Translations under genes and position numbers: made by a program
Assembly (NCBI GenBank): GCA_034766995.1
Contig: CM068314.1
Span: 16,223,701-16,287,700, forward strand
Length of the DNA stretch: 64,000 bases
Origin: Acanthacorydalis orientalis
Taxonomy: Eukaryota; Arthropoda; Insecta; Megaloptera; Corydalidae
Reading direction: 5' to 3'
Notes under the pieces: generated by a model
Told to the model about the DNA's origin: nothing
The model's database searches: none
Seen by the model: only the letters and a program-made list of their open reading frames with translations
Part shown: positions 51,760-63,600 of the stretch, piece by piece
Position numbering within the stretch: position 1 is the first letter of the stretch
How the letters are laid out: each line of letters begins with the position of its first letter

Positions 51760-51990
51760 TTATGTACCAGTGTGACCATGCCACCCCGATATTATAGCAC
51801 GCGTGGGGGTCGTTGGTCAACCTACAAGGGGTCGAGTGTGGTGTTAGGTCACCCTTTGCTCTCGTATTTAATCTTAAAGCCTCCTGACCAACCCGGACTT
51901 TCGTGGCGCACCTATCGTTACAGTCTTCACTCGTTAACTCGTACAATAGTTTCTCTTGTCGAGTCATTCGTACGGCTTCAATTTTAATGT
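51760..51990. other. GC-richer island
   Basis: About 230 bp, with GGTCGTTGGTCAACC near 51808 and AGGTCACC near 51846 (nuclear-receptor half-site). Frames of 71 aa (plus) and 87 aa (minus) both cross it with no domain or splice support, so I treat it as noncoding. Confidence 0.4.
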
Positions 51991-52569
51991 TCACAAGTTT
52001 ATGAACTTTTCATGCTGTGACGATATGAGTTTTTTATGTTGATTTGTAATTAATAGCATTATATACGATTTCTTGAATTAATTAAAGTATAGATAAACGA
52101 ATAATTGTAGATCAAAGTTTGTTTTAAATAATAAATTCTCATTATCGTAATGTGTTTTGTTATTGAATTTCATGTAAAATAATTTTTATTTACTTATAAA
52201 TCTTACTTTCTTTAATTTTATCTTTAAAAAATATTGTATATTAAATATTTTGTATTTTAAAATGTTGTTTTCCTCATATAATGTGATAATTACTAATAAA
52301 TACTTTTGAATCATCAAACATAAAATACTAATAATGTAAATTAATTTTGCTGTATTTATATGGCTTTTTATAACATATATCCTGATATGACTTTTGAATT
52401 TGTTTTCATAAAATTAAGTTTCTATATAGCAAATAATTATATAAATTAATTCTTTTTCTTAATATTATTTTTATAGTAATTAAGAATTTAAAGTATTTTA
52501 TAAGTATTTTTGATTACAATAAATATTTCTATTATTAAAATTGTATTCGGTCATATGTTTGGAAATATG

Positions 52570-52571
<2 letters not shown>

Positions 52572-52618
<47 letters not shown>
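52572..52618. repeat. (TA)n/(TG)n microsatellite
   Basis: TA run to about 52605 followed by TGTGTGTGTGTG. Confidence 0.96.
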
Positions 52619-52619
<1 letters not shown>

Positions 52620-53199
52620 ATAATATCATTAGTGTAAAATGTATTTACTGCAAGAATTTTGAATACAATTTTTGGTAAATATGTTTGAAATTTGGTTAAA
52701 ATTCTTATTTTATTATTTTAGAATCAGATATTGTTTATTTAAATATTAATTACATTTTTAGAAGACGTTTATAAAATATTAAATTATTATTAATAATATA
52801 ATTTAGTTTTTAACTTTGTATGTGCTTATGAAGATCAAACATAGTGTTAGTGTTTTTATGTCTCTATTAAATTGTAAATATTGACAATTATTTTTATATA
52901 TAGTTATGTTTAAGTATAAAAATATAATTCATTGACAATAAAGGAATGAGTAAATAAAATTAAAGTTTTTAAGAAATTGTGAACAAGTACGAGAGAGTGT
53001 GTGCGAATTCTGGCTGTAAGATAATTTTGATGTAATTATTCTTAATTCGTATGCAGTATGATTCAAGTATGTATGTAATCTGTATGGAAAAGTCTATCTA
53101 TTGTATACGAAATTTCAAGTATCATAGTAAATGTACGCAACAAAGATCACATTTCAGTACATATATGAATATTACTTTTGCGATTTCTGCAAATCCCTT

Positions 53200-53780
53200 T
53201 CATGTAGTCGTTATTGGCGGGTCATATGGGGGTGACAAACAACAAGGCAATATAGGTGTGTTATAGAACGGATATATAAGCATGTAGTATAGTAACAACA
53301 GCAGCAGCACGGAGCCCTTTTATACGTAGCGGAAAACAGAAGTACGGGGTTACTACTCCATCGCTCTTCATCTCCCGTAGTCGCGGCGGTTCCGTGGTTT
53401 TAGTGACAAATAGAGGCTTTGTGTCGTCCGGCGACAATGGCGACTTTATTTCCGTTCTCGCAAGCTTCACAATGTACTCTATACAGTAATTAAATTCCCC
53501 GGGCAAGGTTAGAGGTTAGGCAGTGAAACGAAGCGAAGCGGCCAGTTGGTAGGTCGGTCGTGCTTCTCAAACTCGTCGACGACATATTGCATGCATATAC
53601 TGAGTCGTTTTGGTATCTCCACATACTCATACCATGCACAAATGTTCATTGTCGCCGCTTCTGTACTGGTCGCCTGCTTTCTGAACGTTCGCAAAGCGTC
53701 AACTTGTGACGATTTGATGTCGTAGATGGACACATATATGCGGAACGCTTTGTAGACCACGTACATGCGGTATATTTAAA
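53200..53780. other. CpG-rich island with two adjacent minus-strand frames
   Basis: About 580 bp with many CpGs. On the minus strand an ATG at 53766 opens 85 codons to a stop at 53509, and a second 81-codon frame starts at 53506 in another phase. Neither shows a known domain. The + strand holds CAGCAGCAGC near 53299. It could be an alternative promoter or 5' exon; a small gene is less likely. Confidence 0.4.
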
Positions 53781-54074
53781 ATGTGTTTACCCATCTGTAG
53801 GCTATTGTTTTCAATTTTAAGATTGTGTAGACGTTTTTAAAATTTTATGCGTCAGATTGAGCAAATTAGCAAAATAATAGATTCTATTTAAATGAGATTT
53901 AAAGTATAAATAACTTATATTTTTTAAATATTTACAGTTTCATAATGTGTTTAATGAAACTGTAATTTTTTATGAAAAGATTAACTTTGTATTAATAATA
54001 GGAACGTTAACAAATAAACCAATACAAAAATAATGTATTCTTTAAAATGATAGACACAGACACATACACAAAAA

Positions 54075-54076
<2 letters not shown>

Positions 54077-54129
<53 letters not shown>
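54077..54129. repeat. (TA)n microsatellite
   Basis: TA run of about 53 bp. Confidence 0.97.
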
Positions 54130-54132
<3 letters not shown>

Positions 54133-54722
54133 GAATGTTTAAATAATTATTAGTAAGTGTACAACAATATAAATTAGTATATTAATGATGACCTCAATAG
54201 ATTTTTCTTCAGTTTGATAATATGTAAAAATACTAACTTGAAATATTTAGATTCAACATATAATTTTTATATTGTGATACGTAAACATTATGAAATTTTA
54301 ATACAAATTTCTAATATTTTTTAAAATAAATATATAATGAAAAATATCATTGTTTTTAGGTATCAGTTATTTGGTGAAAAAATGATTTTTAGAAAGATTA
54401 CATTTATCGAATTTATTTTAGCACGAAATAAAAAATATTTAATATCAATACAACATTTGAGAGATGTAGTATATTGTCATTTTTTGTAGCACAGGAAATA
54501 TTTTTTTAATTAATTTTATATTTTATTTTTTATGAATTGAAAAACTGCAAATTTGATATCACTTTCAAATTTGAAGTAGTTTTTTACATTAAAATAACTT
54601 TGAGTTACTAATATGGTTACTGCTAATTTTTAAAGCGAATTTGTGGAGGTGGGGTTATAAATAAATGGACATATTTCATAACGAAAACGTTAATATACTG
54701 ATATTTTTAAATAATTACATGT

Positions 54723-54757
<35 letters not shown>
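54723..54757. repeat. (TA)n microsatellite
   Basis: TA run of about 35 bp with one G. Confidence 0.95.
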
Positions 54758-54964
54758 CGTATTTAAATCATATCATAATATATTCTAATCTATATAGAAA
54801 TAAATGTATGAAGAAAAAGCTATTAAATAAAAATTCTATATTATGCTATGATTCTTAATAATTTAATGTTAATATTACGTATATATTTTTTATTACAATT
54901 TTAATTTCTTTATAACTGTTTTTCTCTCTTCCTCTCTCCGTTTCTATATATGTATTTATATAAT

Positions 54965-55200
54965 TATCGTGTGCATATATGCGTTCATAAAAATAACATC
55001 TACGTCTACATCGAACTGCAATGATTCATTGAGATGAACGCAAGCATCTTCATTCAACTGCTCTGTACTTTCTTGCGCACAACTCCGTAAATCCAACATA
55101 AGTTACTGCATGAAATATAATGAGTTTTGTGTGAGCCAATTATTTCGTTCGCGGTCCAGTTTGCATGCGAATAGTCCACAATGAGCCCTGTAGTAAGCAT
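54965..55200. other. GC-richer island
   Basis: Balanced composition with imperfect repeats of CATC/GATGA in both orientations (TTCATTGAGATGAACG near 55025, then AAGCATCTTCATTCAAC). No ORF. Possible enhancer. Confidence 0.4.
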
Positions 55201-55214
55201 ACAACATTGCTACT

Positions 55215-55216
<2 letters not shown>

Positions 55217-55255
<39 letters not shown>

Positions 55256-55278
55256 GTATATATATATGTATGTATATA

Positions 55279-55320
<42 letters not shown>
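55217..55320. repeat. Compound (TA)n microsatellite
   Basis: TA runs with GTATG interruptions, about 100 bp. Source of a false ORF at 55165-55368. Confidence 0.96.
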
Positions 55321-55323
<3 letters not shown>

Positions 55324-55859
55324 TGTCGTGTTTCTAAAGTAGTTGGTAGAATATGTTATGTGTCATGAAACATTTCGCTTTTCTTAGAATTAATAAATTA
55401 TTTCTGTGTTCATGACACAATTTAAAAACTATGGAGAATTGTGTATTCTATATTAAATCTGACAAAAAGTATATTTTCGGTTTTTCATAGTTATTAAAGT
55501 ATTAAAATAAATATAAAACTAAATGTTTCATGTCTTATATTACATAGATATATCATAATTTATTTTTTAAAATAAATTATATTTTTTCTTTACTTTTTTA
55601 GCTAATAATATATGTTTTTAACAATATATTTATTATTACTCCATAATGTTTTTAGGAAATATTTTATATTTTTATAAATTTTTTAGATGATAGTTAAAAC
55701 TGTATTGATTTGCGATATTTATTAGTTTTATTAATATTTAATAGCCGGGAAGTATTTTGAAATAATAACATAAGCATGAAAACACAAAGGTGAACAGTTC
55801 TGTTTTTATCAATATATTTGTATTAACAAATTTGTATAATTTGCTTCGAAAAATAAATT

Positions 55860-56160
55860 AGTTTCATTGTGTATGTCGAGACTTGTATGCAAATATTTGT
55901 TTCCATTTAACAACTCTTCAAGGAAAATTGCTTTAATTGCTTAGACAAACAGATCAATTTAACAACACAAATCTACAAAGGACGAATACAGTCTTGTGTG
56001 TTACTGCAATCTCGGTACTGTTCACTTTCTACAAATCCAATTTTATACATAGAAGTAGTTGCGAAAGGTAAAGAGGTCACTCCCTACTGTTTATCAGGGT
56101 AATCATTGTCGAGTCAAAGCATTCCTATGGCATGGCTATCCACAAATTGTAATTAATTAA
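55860..56160. other. Island with perfect octamer site
   Basis: ATGCAAAT at 55887-55894 lies in about 300 bp of balanced sequence. No ORF. Second perfect POU octamer in an island of this region. Confidence 0.45.
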
Positions 56161-56264
56161 ACTCTAGTTTTATTCTTGATTCTAGATAGATATTTCTGTT
56201 GTGTTAGACATTTGTATGTAACATGTTATATCGTACATTTGAGTTTCAAAAAAAAATATTTAAG

Positions 56265-56267
<3 letters not shown>

Positions 56268-56304
<37 letters not shown>
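56268..56304. repeat. (TA)n microsatellite
   Basis: TA run of about 37 bp. Confidence 0.96.
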
Positions 56305-56306
<2 letters not shown>

Positions 56307-56449
56307 TTTGTCAATATTTTTGTAACTGATATTGATAGAGCGTTGTGTAAATGAATAAAAAAAAATATTGTACTGTAGAAAGTATTGTATTAAAGAACAA
56401 TCTTTTAAATACTCAACAGATAATCAATCCAATTTACACAGGTCTAAAA

Positions 56450-56720
56450 AAAATCACCGAATCTCATTTCCTTGCACACGTACGTGATGATTTTGTACTC
56501 ATCCCCTTCGCCGCAAGCATTGGTAGCCTCTGGAGACAGTAGGGCGAGTTGTGCAGCGACCCCCGCACAAATTGCTCCAAAGTTTCACTTTGTAAGAATG
56601 CCGGTTGCTTACGACACGGCTTGACGGTACTGTACGATGGTAACCTAGTAGATAGAGATACATGGTAACTCCTATACAAACTCCCTTTTACAACATTCCC
56701 AAATATCGGATTTTGCTGGC
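56450..56720. other. GC-richer island
   Basis: About 270 bp with CACGTACGTG (palindrome near 56477) and several CpGs. Two short frames on opposite strands are not supported as exons. Confidence 0.4.
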
Positions 56721-57562
56721 GTTACGATTTATGTGGAAACAAAAAAGAATTATTAAGACAATTTTAAGCGACCAAATGGATAGTTTTACGAGTTATAACA
56801 GGCAACAATTCAATCTGATGTCGTTTTCGAAATAGCAAGAACACCTGACTTGAGAAGATATTGCTGTTTATCTCGTTATTGAGTGGTATGAACAAAAAAA
56901 AAACAGTAAAGTGTTTTGTAACTTTAATAAGTGGTTCTGGTAATTATCTTATTTATTAGTTGATTGAATGTAAATAAGATTATTGAATTATGTTAATTAA
57001 GGAATTATCGTATGATATTTAATTACTGATTCAAATATTATTTTATATCTAATATTTTCATTTAAATTCTTATTTTTCGAGTCTTATTATAATTTACCAA
57101 AATTCAAATATATATGGCTTTTTATTTATTTTTTCTGCGCAGCTTTTAACATTTCTTTCTTCGTTATTTTCTTTGTAAATAGCTTATTTTATGATCTGTA
57201 ATTTCTACATGTTTTTTTGTTAATATTAATCCTTATTTTGAATCTATAAATAGATTGATGTATAAACTGTAAATTATTTAATATATTTTGAATTCACTTT
57301 CTAAGAATAAATCTTAATCATTATTGAATTCATCTTTCAAATTTACTTATAATAAAAATTAAGTATTTGCATGTTACTATACATTAATTATTTGAAAGTG
57401 ATTCAAACTTTTTATTAAAAAAGGAGTATCAGTTAAAGTATAAAAAGCATGTGTAAAAGTCAGTTCATTAATTGTGTTTAGAATAAATAGCGTTTTATTA
57501 GATTGTTTAAAACTATTTTCATTTGAATGTATTTTGTGAGAAAGTAAATTATTATTTTTTTA

Positions 57563-57565
<3 letters not shown>

Positions 57566-57599
<34 letters not shown>

Positions 57600-57615
57600 T
57601 ATATATATATATATG
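57566..57615. repeat. (TA)n microsatellite
   Basis: TA run of about 50 bp with one TGTC interruption, then TG and TATG units. Confidence 0.95.
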
Positions 57616-57659
57616 TGTGTGTATGTATGTATGTACGATATGAAACGATGTTACTGAAT

Positions 57660-58065
57660 GGATAAAAAATCTTGAAACAGCGTAGCAGCTCATCCTAATT
57701 AGTAATTTTGTTGGTGTTTAAACAGATATATGCGGGGGAAGTGGTATCTATCTTACAAGAGTATCTTTTGCTCGTGTTGTGAGCGCATTTCGCTTAAAAT
57801 TAAACACTCTAAATCCGCAGCTAAGCTGAGCCACGGCGTGTGGGGCCTCACGCTTTATGAATGCACGTTTGAGGCGCAATCTTATACCAAGTTGAGATCA
57901 GGTAAGCTTAAGGTGAGGGGAATCCACCGCTCACTAAAGTATTATGTACTCAAGACAGCTATATTTATAAAACTTTACAAAATTTTCTCGCCCTTTCGGC
58001 GAACATCTGGTTGGGATTCTTTGTATGATAATGCGTTGTCTCATTTGTATATCAACAGATAATTC
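57660..58065. other. Island with a 110-codon + strand frame
   Basis: ATG at 57730 opens 110 codons to a stop at 58060-58062, in sequence more balanced than its flanks. The predicted protein is basic, with a Cys cluster (CSCCERISLKIK) and no recognised domain. An acceptor-like AG at 57725 and a strong donor TCAG|GTAAGC at 57901/57902 would bound a 176-bp exon, but the frame entered in phase 0 from the 35050 donor meets a stop, so it does not continue that gene. Confidence 0.35.
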
Positions 58066-59099
58066 GTATACGTTAATTATTTCTTATTGTTTCAAATATA
58101 CTTCAAAAAACGTTCGTTAGAAATTCTGAATTCTTATATTTTTTTTAATATTTTTTAATATTTTTCTACATTTTTCGGTGTATTCGTTGTAAAACTGTTT
58201 ACATTTTTATAATATTTATTAATGTTTTCTTTATATTTTATTAATATATATACTATTTGTTTTAATTATTAATTTTTAAATAGAATAAAATTTATATTAT
58301 TTAAAAGAAAAAAAGTAAAGAATGAAAACAAAATAAATTTATATAAATTAAAAAAAATAGTTAGCGTTCATAATTTAAATATTTTTTATAATTTAATAAC
58401 TACAAATATTTATTTTACAAAAACTTCAATTAATTGTATGAAAAATTGTCTATTACACAATCAATAGTAGAAAATAATACTAAAATAAAATTTATAGTCA
58501 TGTTAATTTATTCAAATATCGTTAAAAATCTTCAGGTGTATTTTCGGAAAAAATTTATAACATTTTAACATTCAGCACATTCGTGTTTTCTCCAAATGAC
58601 GTTTTTTTATAAATTCAATATAGTTTTTATTTTTTTTTCTTATTTTACTGTTTAATTAAATTTTTTACATAATGTTTCGTAAAAATATCAGATATGATTA
58701 TAGGTGTATTTATAATACTAGAAAAAATGAAATGTACGAATAGTGATATATAGTAGAATATCTAAGAAAAGATAGTTTCGTTATATATCAAATAATTTTT
58801 GATTGTTCGTAATACATTTTTAATCAATATCTGTGCGGTTATTACGTGAAACTTTTTAGTAGAGTAAATATTTCACTAATTATTATTCATTCTAACTTAA
58901 TAAAAAAACCAATTTTAATTTCAATTAATTGGTAGTTATTCATTTAATATTTAAAATTTCTAGTATGCGTACAGTGATTGTAGTAATTAATAAATAAAAA
59001 AGTATCCATTCAAATGACTCAATGAAATTAACAAGTTGTTAATTAAATTGATGAGTTTTTTTTAAATGCAAATAAATTTGCAACACTCTTAAACGTACA

Positions 59100-59540
59100 T
59101 AATACGAGCTCTTGTCAGACTCATCACAATGTGCACACAGGCTTTCTTCAACTACATGATAATGCTATGCTGTTCGCGATTCGTATGGGGTGGGTTCCAT
59201 ACGAAACGGTATGGGTGTACGAAGAACGGGCGAGATGTAGGTGGTGGCGTATGGGTGATATAGAGTTGAGGTTTTTGAAGGAAGAAGAAGAGCCTGGTCT
59301 CACCTAGAGAGAGCTGGCCGCCGCCTGCAACGCCGCGCGCGTCCGCGTCTGCGGCGGCCGAGAGCACACACAAGGAAAAGTTTTAATCCGACGTACAGGG
59401 CATGGGGTTTGGGTGGTGAAGCGCGGAGCCAGCCGTAGGGCTGCAGCGGTGGTGACGGCTTTTTCTGAACAACCTACCTACCTCTCCTATATATCCAACA
59501 AGCGAAACAACAACAAAAGTATGTGCACGGTATGATGCTT
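59100..59540. other. CpG-rich island, possible alternative promoter
   Basis: Core at 59318-59362 is the most GC-dense stretch right of 17 kb (repeated GCCGCC, CGCGCG and GCGGCGG). It is preceded by a purine-rich GAAGGAAGAAGAAG stretch and followed by TATATATC near 59489. No convincing donor. Alternative promoter or Polycomb/Trithorax-type element are both inference. Confidence 0.45.
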
Positions 59541-59660
59541 TCATAGGATACGGCTATGTTATAATACTCTGTGCAAAATAAAACCATCCCTTGTTACCAT
59601 GTGTAGAAGTATCTATACGGTTATGTTATTCACGCTATATGTCGATATATATGTACGTCT

Positions 59661-59672
<12 letters not shown>

Positions 59673-59719
<47 letters not shown>
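59673..59719. repeat. (TA)n microsatellite
   Basis: TA run of about 47 bp. Confidence 0.97.
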
Positions 59720-59722
<3 letters not shown>

Positions 59723-60239
59723 AATACAATGATTTATTTTAATTTTATTAACTGTAGTTAAATTTATCTGAAAATTAGATTCTATAGTTAAATGAATGTT
59801 TTAAAAATCACCACATAAAAATAATTTCTCAAAAAATTAATGATTATATTTTAAAAAATCTAGAAATAATATCTTCTTTGTTTTGTGTAGATATTGTTTT
59901 AGATACAGAAAAATTTAATACTTTATTTACAAAAGTGTTTTACACGAGAACACGTTTTGAACTAATTTACATTGTCGAACTTATCTTTACTTTTATAATA
60001 TAATTTATTTGGATATTACAAGGGTACAAAATAGTTTAAAATAGAAAGAGAAACATTTATTAATATGAATGTAGTTATAATTTAATAAATTATTTTTTTA
60101 AATTTGGTATAATTAATGATATTTGTAAATAAAAAGTTTCAATTTTCTAAACTAATGTAATAATTTACTTTATTAAAAAATAATGATCTAGAAAGTAGGA
60201 ATGAATTCTATATTTTGGTTTGTTTTTATTCATTTATTG

Positions 60240-60244
60240 TTGCC

Positions 60245-60294
<50 letters not shown>

Positions 60295-60303
60295 TATTGG
60301 CAA
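60240..60303. repeat. (TA)n tract flanked by inverted repeats
   Basis: TTGCCAAT (60240-60247) and ATTGGCAA (60296-60303) are perfect inverted arms around a TA run of about 43 bp, so the whole 64 bp could fold as one hairpin or cruciform. Confidence 0.9.
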
Positions 60304-61281
60304 TTGAGTATTAATTCTCTTAGTATTTTTTTTTATTTTCTTACCTGTTGGTGTAAAACTGTATACGAATATTTATCATTGAATCAACTAGTATTTCATT
60401 TTCTAAAAAATCTATTCATTTTATAAACGGTGTTTTAATAAGACTTTATTTTTGAAGTTATGAATATGCTTAAATATAATACCTAGAAATAATGAATCCT
60501 TCTTTTCAAATATTTACTTTTATTACCTACTAGTAGTTATTTGTATTTACTGCTTCTTTTTTTATGCTCAATTTGGAATTTGTAGTTAAAACTGTTAGGT
60601 CGATACTCGAAAAGAAAAAAAATTACATTTATTGATAATCTAGAGTAATATTATACTTGAAAATGGCACAAATGTAGAAATCGGTTGCAATGGAATATGG
60701 TATAATGATTGTATGGCGAATGCCCAAAGCTAATTAATTATTTCATTACATTTCTATAATTATTTAATTTCTTAATAGAAATTCTATTTATCCTTTTTTT
60801 ATTTCAAGTTAAAGTATGAAGTTAATACTAAATTTAAAGAATTTGCCGAATTACTTTAATAACGAAACATTTATTCTAACCTAAAATTTGATATTTGGTG
60901 TCTATGTCTGATAATCTAAATTACAACAGGTTTAAAATATCGTTAAATTTTAATTTTGTTTTATCAAAATCTTAAATTAATTGTAAATAATTGAAATATT
61001 TAATGCTGCATTTTAAATCAACTGAAATATTGATTTTATTTCTAATATATTTTAAATCTCAATCATTCACAAAATGTCTATATCAGTTATGAATGAAGAA
61101 TGCATCACAAATAAATAATTGTCAGTTACGGTTCAAAATGTTGTTTTGTATTTAAAGAAAAATATTAATGTTTAAAATTTAAATATATGAGACATTTTCA
61201 TTTAATATTATATATTAAAAAACTTGTGAAACTTTGCTTTAATTAAGAGATATATTTGTAATTATTTACTTATATATGTTT

Positions 61282-61285
<4 letters not shown>

Positions 61286-61327
<42 letters not shown>

Positions 61328-61366
61328 CTCTTCATATGGCGATCAAATATATATATATATATATTA
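61286..61366. repeat. (TA)n/(TG)n microsatellites
   Basis: TA run to about 61312, TG run to about 61327, and a second short TA run at 61347-61365. Confidence 0.95.
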
Positions 61367-61494
61367 AAAATATTATAACGAATTAAATTACATTAGTGAT
61401 TCGAATAGGTATTTAGTTGAACCGTAAATGATTGTTTAAACATAACAAAATAATTGATTTAGAGATAATGGGGTGTGAGTTTAAAATAACCATA

Positions 61495-61780
61495 ATTAAA
61501 TCTGGCTGGTTTTTGTACGATTTGCTTTAGTACAACGATATTTTGTGTGGTGGTCCATATCCAATCTGGGATCCTGGCAATGACGTTCGAACCCATTATA
61601 ACGACGACGGTGCCTGTAAGGCACTGCAAGCGAAATTTAATTATATCCGGAATTCTATTCTAATTAACTTTGATTGAGCGTCCCTTAAATTGTAAATTGC
61701 GTGTGTTTATACGGTGATCGCTTTTGCCCACTCTCTGTTCCGTCAATATAATAGCCTCAAAATTGAACGCGTTACGCTGT
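61495..61780. other. Island with TCF- and homeodomain-type sites
   Basis: TAATTA (61661-61666) abuts CTTTGAT (61668-61674), a Tcf/LEF core. A B-box-like GTTCGAACCC lies at 61585-61594, and GGTGCC-TGT-AAGGCACT near 61609 is an imperfect inverted repeat. No ORF. Confidence 0.45.
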
Positions 61781-63269
61781 TTTATTTAGTTATTTTTAGC
61801 TGTTTGATATTTATCAATTATGTACTGTGAAAATGTATATACAATTAAGATTTATTAATTTGAATCATGAATATAATTAACGTAAGGAAGTGTTTAATTT
61901 ATAATTAGAAGCTATTTAATTAATCCCTTTAAATATTTTTTAAACGTAATAATAATATTTTTATTATTTGAAAAAATAAATAAATTCATTAAGATTGAAC
62001 TAAAAACAATTTCTATTTGAAAAAAATATAATTTTTGTGTGGTGTAATTTAGTAATTAAAATATTATTGAATAAGATATTTTTTTTAATTTTATATTAAT
62101 ATTTTTATTATTTGTATTTAGTGTCTTTGGAAAACAATATTTTTTTAGAATTGATGCAAAGTTCAAATAAAAATTTCAAATGTGTAAAAAACTTTAAATA
62201 AAATTGAAAACAGTAAATCAGTAAGAAATTAAAAAGAGGTAAAAAGTAAGTTCACATATTCCAAATTATTCTTAATTAAAAGGATAAATTATTTAATAAT
62301 AGTAATATTTTAATATTTACACTAAGACATTTCCTTAATGTTAAGATAGATGTTTTTAAATTTTTAATACACAGATCCTTGCTGAATTTGTTGTTCAATG
62401 TTTTTATTTTTATTAAATATTTATATTACGTGTCATAATATTTTCCTCCCTTAGTTATTTAAATATTTCCTGATGATTTTATATATGATGAAAACAATTT
62501 AATTATTTTGTAGAATAGAGTGAGTTTATGAATCGAAATATTTTTTTACAAACTATTTACGAAAAACAAATATAATTATTTGATAAAAAGAATGTTCAGT
62601 GAATCTGTGAATGATACAATAAGAAAAGAATTTTTCACTTTTAAAAATTGAGATTAATTCAAGGAGGTATTTCTTATATTTTCTTTCATACTTTTAATAT
62701 ATTTATTAACAAAATTTAATATTTTAATTTATTTTTTTTAGATATTTAGAATGTTAATAAAATAATGTAAAAAATGTTAATACCACAATTTTAGTTTAGA
62801 TGTTAAATAATATTGAATTGTAAGAATCAAAGATTTTATTTAGTTAATATTTGAAACACGAAGTTACTGGAATTCTTAAAAAATCAGTTAGTTGTTTTTT
62901 TTATTAATTGACATGTTCCTAGTTTATAATTACATTATATTATGTCATTAACAAGTACAGTCCATTCTTGAGACTACATTTGAATATGTGTTATCATTCG
63001 AAGTAACTAATTTTAAAATAAAATGTCGAAGCTCCAGAGTAGTTCTATTAATGATTTATCTGTTAACCCGATTAGTTTTTTTTTAATTGACTGAGATGAA
63101 AAAAGTTTCATGAAGAATTAATCTAATATGAGAATAAATTATATAATTACATTAATTCTATTTGAATATCTTCGAATATTTCTCAGAGAATCTCTTAATT
63201 TATACCGATGCTATATATGAAATATTCCAGAAATTTTCAAATAAAATCGATCATGTAATATGTTCTCTC

Positions 63270-63600
63270 TATTCATACACCGATATTTAAGATGCGACAA
63301 GATTATGCAACCCTTGGTCGGTGCCCCTTCTTGAATAGTGTCTCGTAACCCCTTCATACCACAACACTTGGGGCAGAAGCACAGTGGTGCACTGTTTCTT
63401 ATAGATAATTAATGAATGGCCTTTGCTTGCTCGGAATTTGCGACAACCACCCGCGTAGAGTCGGTGACTTCAATAATGGCCAACGGCATTATATGTACTA
63501 AGGGGATATACGAAACTGCCCTCTGCAGAATCTTAAAGCAATGATTAAGTTATTGGAGTCATATGGTGCGCCAGTCTTTTGTGATTTCACTTAAAGATAG
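63270..63600. other. GC-richer island near window end
   Basis: About 330 bp of balanced sequence with a perfect inverted repeat ACAGTG-GTG-CACTGT at 63381-63395 and CACTTG nearby. No ORF. Likely conserved noncoding element. Confidence 0.4.
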
